DNA from: Anaeramoeba flamelloides
Lineage: Eukaryota > Metamonada > Anaeramoebidae
Reading direction: 5' to 3'
Assembly: GCA_027625915.1 (NCBI GenBank)
Contig: JANTQA010000063.1
Coordinates: 620,001-684,000, forward strand
DNA: 64,000 nucleotides
A model generated the notes under the pieces. The model was given only the letters and a program-made list of their open reading frames with translations, was not told the DNA's origin and did no database searches. Numbering within the stretch: the stretch's first letter is position 1; each line of letters starts with the position of its first letter. The translations under genes and the position numbers were made by a program. Below are positions 58,141 through 64,000 of this stretch, in pieces.

Positions 58141-58653
58141 CAGTTTATGATTTAACCATGATTTGAATTTTTTTTGTAATCTTTTCAAGAATTATAAAAA
58201 GTCTTGGAACAATCCACTATACTCATTACCCTTTTTAATAAGTGTTGTATTGAATTAAGAACTTGACTATTTGAATCAAAAACAGTCTCATTAAAAAAAA
58301 CTAAATCAAAAATTTATTCTGATGAATCATGTCTTATATTGTTTTAATCTGTTTCACACTATTACAGAAAAAGATAGACTCAACAGACTGGTGTTTGAAG
58401 TATCAAGTGTAATCATTTTCACTTCATTTTCCATTTCCTTTATCAAATAGCTTATTGAAATTTACAACATATTATTTGAGATCTCTATTTATAAAAGAAA
58501 AATCTGGAAAAAGAAGTGAACTATTTTTCATATTTAGAATTCAAACATCAATAAACCTAATTATTTATTTCATTTTTTTTTTTTTTAACCCACCTTTGAA
58601 ATTTACCTTAATTTTCTTATTGAAAGAAATAAAGGAAATACTTTCTTTGTAAA

Positions 58654-60652
58654 ATGTCTCTTGCTGGGATTGATTTTGGAAATACAAAAGGAGTTGTAGC
58701 TTTAGCTAGAAGAAGAGGTATTGATGTTGTAAATAATGAACAAAGTAAAAGAGAGAGTGAGTAAGTAACCTTTTTTTTTTTATGAATCTTATCAAGAATA
58801 AGCATTTTTACAGATGTTTTCAAAAAGTGGGGAGTAAAAGTTCAAAAGAGCAAGTCAAACAATTTGAGCCACTCTTTTAAACAACACTTTTAAAAACTTT
58901 TGTAAGACAGTTGTTTCAAAAGCATGTACATTTCTGATAATTGAACTTTATTCTTTTGTTACTGAAAAAAAAAAAAAAAAAACAATAAAAAAAAATAGTT
59001 CCTATTTTAGTTTTAATGGAAAACAAAGATTATATGGATACACTGCAAAAGCACAAGAAGTACAAAATTATGAAAATACGTTGACTGGAATGAAATCCTT
59101 TTTGGGATTAAATTATGAAGATCCGCAATTCCAAGAAATCTTACCCAAAATGGGCTGGAAAAACTTTGTTGCTTTGAAAAATGGAGAGGTAGGATACAGT
59201 TTTGATTATGGCGTCAACAAAGACGGTGAAAAGGAAAAAATAACATTATCATCGACCCAAATAGGCTCTCAAATGTTTAATTATTTAAAGGAAGTAGGGC
59301 ATAAGAACAAATCAGGAAACGATTGCGTATTATCGTATCCTGCATATTATTCTGATCGAAGAAAGCATGCGCTTCGTGCGTCAGCGGAGATTAGTGGACT
59401 CCGGGTCTTATCGATGATTTCAGAGTCGAAGGCGATCAGTCTTGCATGGGGGTTTCCAAAAAAAGAACTTCCTGAAAAGGCAGAAGATGCCAGTGTTGTG
59501 TGCTTTGTCGATTTTGGGCATTCACACATAACTGCCACTGTTTCGTCTTTTACGAAAAAGAAAATTCAGATCTTGTCTGAGGCACACTCCACAAGAGTTG
59601 GAGGAAGGGAAATAGATTGGCTGTATTCTTCTTATCTGACAAATCTGATTGAAGAAAAGTTTCAAATCAAAATCTCGGAAATAAAAAGAAAAAAATCCTT
59701 ATGCAGATTCTTCAATGCAGTAACCAAGGCCAAGGTTATGCTTTCTTCAGCACCCAAGGAGGTACCGTTTTCTGTTGACTGTTTGCATAACGATCGAGAT
59801 ATCTTTTTAACCTTACAAAGGGACGTGTATGAATTATTGATCACCCCAATGATTGATCAAGCAATTGACGTTGTCAAAAGGGCAATCAAATTATCTAATA
59901 AAGATCTTTCAGAGATTAGCTTTATGGAAATTGTAGGTGGCTCGTCGAGAATTCCATTATTTAAATCAAAACTTCAGGAATATTACGGAAAGCCCTTATC
60001 AATGACCCTCAACGCTACTGAATGTGTTGCGAGTGGCTGTGCTTTCCAAGCGGCCATCTTGAGTCCCTTATTTAAGACAAAATCTATAACCTTTAAAGAT
60101 TCAAATATTTATCCAATTTTTCTATGTTGGAAAGATCTTGCTCTTCCGAAATCTTCGAAAGAAGAAAAAAAAAAAGAACAAGAACAAGAACAAGAACAAG
60201 AAAATGGAGAAATTGAATTAAAAAGTCAAGAAATTACAGATATTTCCAATTATGAACCAATTGAAATGAATAAATCAAATTCCATAATTTTAATTAAACG
60301 TAATAATATTTTACCAACTTTAAAGGAAATTAAATTTACAAAATCAGGTCCCTTCCGTATTCAGGCACAATACTGCAATTCAGAATTGTTCTCAGAACAG
60401 CAACCGGAATTTTTAGATATCCCACCTTCAAATCATATAATAGGTGTTTATGATATTGAAAATTTTACCACAACTACTGAAAAGCCCTCTTTAATAAAGG
60501 CACGTTTTGAAATTGACAACTTTGGCATCTTCAAATTACGTTCAGTAAATCGTTCCGAAACAAAATTTGAAGAAATTAAAATCAGAATTAAAAAAAAAAA
60601 ACAAGAACCACAACCACTTCCAAACATGACTTTTCAAAACAATGATAATGGA

Positions 60653-60687
<35 letters not shown>

Positions 60688-61897
60688 GAGTAGTAATAAT
60701 AATAATAGTAGCAACAACCATCATAATAATCAAGAAAAAAAGAAAGAAAATGAAAAAAGCAAGTCAATGGAAAATGAAGAAAAAGAAAATGAAGAAAAAA
60801 TAACCCCAGAAAATGAAAATGAAAATGAAAATGAAAATGAAAATAAAGAGAAAATAGCACCAGAAAATGAAAATGAAAATGAAAATGAAAATCATAATGA
60901 TCAAGAAAAAAAGGAAGAAACTGAAAAAAAGCAAAACAATGAAAATGAAATTCAAAAAATCGAAGAAGAAAAAAAAGAAAACCAACCCGAAGAAAAACAA
61001 AAAGAACCAGAAGAACCACAATATAAAACCAAAATAAAAAAAGTAGAAAAACTTTCTCAATTAAAAACCAACATTGTTGATTTTTCAATTCCTTCATCTG
61101 TTATGAAAGAATTAAAATCAATTGAATCTGAAATTGAAGTCCAAAATAAAATCATTCTAGAAAAGCTTAATATGAAAAATTCTTTAGAATCTTATATTTA
61201 TGATTTAAGAAATAACCTTTTGACAAATTGGAAACCCTTTGCTTCCGAAGAAACAGTCAAAGAAATTATGGTTGCTTTAGATAAAATGGAAGATTGGATT
61301 TATGGCGATGGCTTTGATGTTTCGAAAGAAGAATATGAAAAGCATTTAAACATTTTAAAAGATAAGGGAAACCCAATTCAATACCGACTTCAAGAAAGCA
61401 TCAAAAGAATTCAAATATTCCAAATTATCGATAATCAAATTAAATTTTGTTTAGAAAATTTAAAAAAAGATGAATTTAATCACTTGGATGAAGAGGAAAT
61501 TATTAAAATTGAAAATCATTGTAAAGAAATGAAAGAATGGACTGCGAAGAAGCAAGAGCAACAAACGGAAAAAAAATTATATGAAGACGTGGCCATTTCT
61601 TCTGAAGAATTACATAATAAATTTAAACATTTTTTTCATTCTTGTCAAGTCATTTTTAATAAGCCAAGACCTATACCTAAACCTAAAACCATGCCTAGGC
61701 CTAACCCCAATAATGATTTGGAACAGAACAAAGCAAAAGAAGATGAAATAAATCAAAAAAATGTAAATGAAAATAATAATGAAAATTGTTTGAATAACGA
61801 TGACAAAATTAAGATTGAAAAAAAAATAGAAATTGAAAACGAAAATGAAGTAAAAGACCACAATGATGATCTGAAATCAAACAACTTGGAATTTTAA
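58654..61897 (+). CDS. Hsp110/Sse-family chaperone (Hsp70 nucleotide exchange factor)
   Basis: Exons 58654-58760 and 58999-61897 join in phase 2 across a 238-nt GTAAGT-TAG intron to 1,001 residues. It begins MSLAGIDFGNTKGVVALARR, with no signal peptide, so it is cytosolic. The ATPase fold is complete: phosphate-1 loop at 5-18, FVDFGHSH near 205-211, EIVGGSSRIP near 346-355, LNATECVASGCAFQAAILSP near 373-392. Sequence and order follow HSPH1/HSPA4 rather than canonical Hsp70; there is no EEVD tail. The beta domain is followed by a very long acidic and Asn-rich insert (about residues 535-690, with Asn and Glu-Asn repeats), then the helical lid (LRNNLLTNWKPF, then MEDWIYGDGFD). HSPH1 has 858 residues and Sse1 693; the insert explains the excess. 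Hsp110s recharge Hsp70 with ATP and hold unfolded proteins. Confidence 0.95.
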
Positions 61898-64000
61898 AAT
61901 TAACTTTTTTTCACTTTGACTTTGATTTTTTTTGAATTATTCTTATCTTCATTTTGAATTTATTATTTTGATTGTCTATTTATAGAATATAATTTACTTC
62001 TTTTAACACACACAGAATTACATATTATTGATTTATTTGTTTTAGTATTTTTTTTTTTTTTTTTTTTTCCCTTCTACAAAATATGAATTTTATTTTTGTT
62101 TCTTGGTTAAAGAATATTAACATTTTACTTCAAATATTTGTAATTATAGATAAAAAGATTTTTAATTGGGATAAATAAATTCTTGATATTATGATTTTCT
62201 ACAAAATATTTATTTTTTTTTCAATTTTAATTAAGATTTTAGATAAATTTATTGAAATACAAGTATTTATTCTTTATTCTTTGTTAACGACATTTTGAAT
62301 TGGACTCAATGGAAATTTACTTATTGAGACATTTATACACGGATTAATGAGATTTTCACTTGAAGTTTTTTGGAGTACAAAAATAATATTTTTGCTTTAA
62401 ATTTTGAAAAAAATGTAAAAAACTGTGACAAAATATTTTATTGAAAAAAATCTTTTAGATAAACTCTACTTCTTCAGTAGCTAGTTTTATTGTTTATATT
62501 GTATCTGGGTTCGAAAATTGATAAATTTTTAAACAAAAACGAGAAAGATAAAACTTTGATACTCTACTAAAATTAAATGGATTTCAAAAAAATTTATTTT
62601 TACAAATATCAATTATTTTTTATATAACACCCTTGAAGAATGAATTATTAATAAGTAGAATAATACATATTAGATGAAAAACGATATTAACAGTGTACAA
62701 AACTAATCAGATACACTATTTTCATCTAAAATTGTAAAATTTAAAGTTTTTTGAACAAAAAAAAAAAAAAAAAAAAATTGTTTATTTTGATATATAAATA
62801 TAAGATCCAAATAAAAATCCATTGAAATCAATACAAATGTCTTATAATTACTCTTCCACTTTAAATATTAGGAAAATATCATGTTTTTAATTAGTCAGTA
62901 AAAATCTCATAATCAAAAATAATCTACAAATGAATTTTAGTGTCAAAAAAATTTTCTTTTTATAATAGTCAAACTAAAACGTTATGATATAGACAATTTA
63001 TCCAGTAAACATTAATTTAGGTGTAGATAATCATAATGTTTCTTCAAGTATCTTTAAATATTTTAATTAAATTAAGATAAAGAAAATATATTCTATTTTT
63101 GAAAGAGAATTTAAGTAAAAGGGCATTTGAAGTGTAATTTACTTTTCCTCATCAATACAAAACTATATTCAATTTTTTTTTTAAATTTCTTGAATAAAAA
63201 TAATATATTTAAAGGTTTTCACAAATCCAATAAATTAATTTAAATATAATCTTTCAATTATTTTTTTCTTTTACTATCTTTATCTTAAAATATAATTTAT
63301 TTTTTTATAATTTATTCTTTTTTAATTAAAGAGTAGAGAAGAAGGTAAATAATCAAAGGTTTTATCTAATTTGTTTTGATTATGTTTGGAAAAGATGAAT
63401 AGCTGTGAAATTTTTAGCTTCTTCTTATCAATAATTAGCCTGTACAGGAATTAACTCTTTATATCAAATAATAGTGTATATGTATTAACATCTTGTATGT
63501 ATTGTAATAATGTATTATATGAAGAAAAACTTTTTCTAGCAATGTAAAACCCAATTCAAATTTTTTAACTACCAGAATTCAATTTTTGTTTAAAAAAAAA
63601 TCTTATTTAATCAATTCTCGGAGAAATACCAAATTAAAACCATATACTAATTGAAATTTTAATAATTTTTTTATAAATTACAAAACAACAAAAAATAAAA
63701 AATAAATAATAATCAATACTAATAAATTAATGGTGTTAAAAATTTTGGAGAGAGCAAAACATAAAAATGAATTTTTAAAGATGTTAAAATTCCATAAGTA
63801 AATTTGATCGATCAAATTGTTAGATACTATCAACTAATTTTATTTGAGTTCTTCAATTTTGAACAACCCAAGTTCAGCCTAATACCAATATTTTTAAAAA
63901 TTTCTGATTTAAGGAAACAGGCAACGTAATTCAAAAAATGAAACGAAAACCCAATACTATAAAATGAAAAAATGATTTTCACATTTTACAATAATCAAAA
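61898..64000. other. Right-hand AT-rich region
   Basis: Downstream of Hsp110 I see only AT-rich DNA with long T and A runs up to 63549, then a 540-bp element that continues beyond the window. No gene. Confidence 0.6.
63550..64000 (+). mobile_element. 540-bp element, copy 4, cut by window edge
   Basis: Colinear with 31767-32215: CCAATTCAAATTTTTTAAC start, then AATGGTGTTAAAAATTTTGG, ACTAATTTTATTTGAGTTCT, ACAGGCAACGTAATTCAAAA and TGAAAAAATGATTTTCACAT. The final 90 bp or so would lie outside the window. Confidence 0.78.

Larger units (their letters stand above)
54176..58653. other. Intergenic region between eS6 and Hsp110
   Basis: Contents: copy 2 of the 680-bp TTAA element (55084-55852), a decayed arm of the 553-bp foldback with an expanded CA run (56985-57182), a TA MITE (57269-57461) and a repeat unit (57690-58140). 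The rest is AT-rich without features. Confidence 0.6.

Noticed and set aside
59009-59030. Later acceptor (TATTTTAG at 59008) for Hsp110 exon 2
   Set aside because: The acceptor at 58998 adds SYFS, matching the Hsp110 SVIS segment, and is in frame; the later one loses it.
60588-61097. 169-codon minus-strand frame
   Set aside because: Antisense of the Glu-Asn repeat in Hsp110.

Overview
The window is nuclear DNA from a very AT-rich, intron-bearing eukaryote, most likely a free-living amoeboid or flagellate protist. Reasons: GT-AG introns, a Rab GTPase with a CC prenylation tail, Rab3GAP1, RPB6, eS6 and Hsp110 homologues, and proteins carrying Asn, Glu-Asn and Glu-Lys low-complexity runs of the kind seen in Amoebozoa and anaerobic amoebae such as Anaeramoeba. 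The species cannot be fixed from the sequence. All eight supported genes end in TAA.

Genes in order: a four-EF-hand calmodulin-like protein (4094-4629, +, 2 exons); a Rab5-like GTPase (9665-19970, +, 3 exons, introns of 3,646 and 6,024 nt around a 41-nt exon); the Rab3GAP catalytic subunit (24643-35925, +, 6 exons, rebuilt here, 1,059 codons); a TPRA1-like multi-pass membrane protein (39103-39801, -); RNA polymerase subunit RPB6 (43279-43904, +, 2 exons); a coiled-coil protein of unknown function (48214-49341, +); ribosomal protein eS6 (53372-54175, +); and an Hsp110/Sse-type chaperone (58654-61897, +, 2 exons). The Rab and the Rab3GAP1 homologue lie 4.7 kb apart on the same strand. Both belong to vesicle traffic, but nothing in the sequence shows that they act on each other. 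The other genes are ordinary housekeeping functions.

Introns fall in two classes: six of 104-239 nt and four of 3.3-6.0 kb. The large introns and the intergenic DNA hold a dense layer of small non-autonomous DNA elements. At least four unrelated families (about 0.5, 0.55, 0.7 and 1.2 kb) sit between TTAA copies and start with GG. A 193-197 bp family (four copies) and a hairpin-rich family (two copies) start CAGT-like and are flanked by TA, as Tc1/mariner elements are. A 1.2-kb family has an 18-bp terminal inverted repeat and arrays of the palindrome TCGCGA inside its ends. A 540-bp family has inserted into two of the others. Two decayed LINE 3' ends, with the zinc-knuckle region still readable, lie in introns on opposite strands. 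A duplicated intergenic block (40.4-43 kb and 49.4-50.4 kb) keeps empty TTAA sites where two elements are inserted in the other copy, which is direct evidence of TTAA-targeted insertion.

No tRNA, rRNA, CRISPR array or retrovirus-like element was recognised. The first 4 kb and several AT-rich gaps contain only weak coding-like fragments, listed at low confidence.
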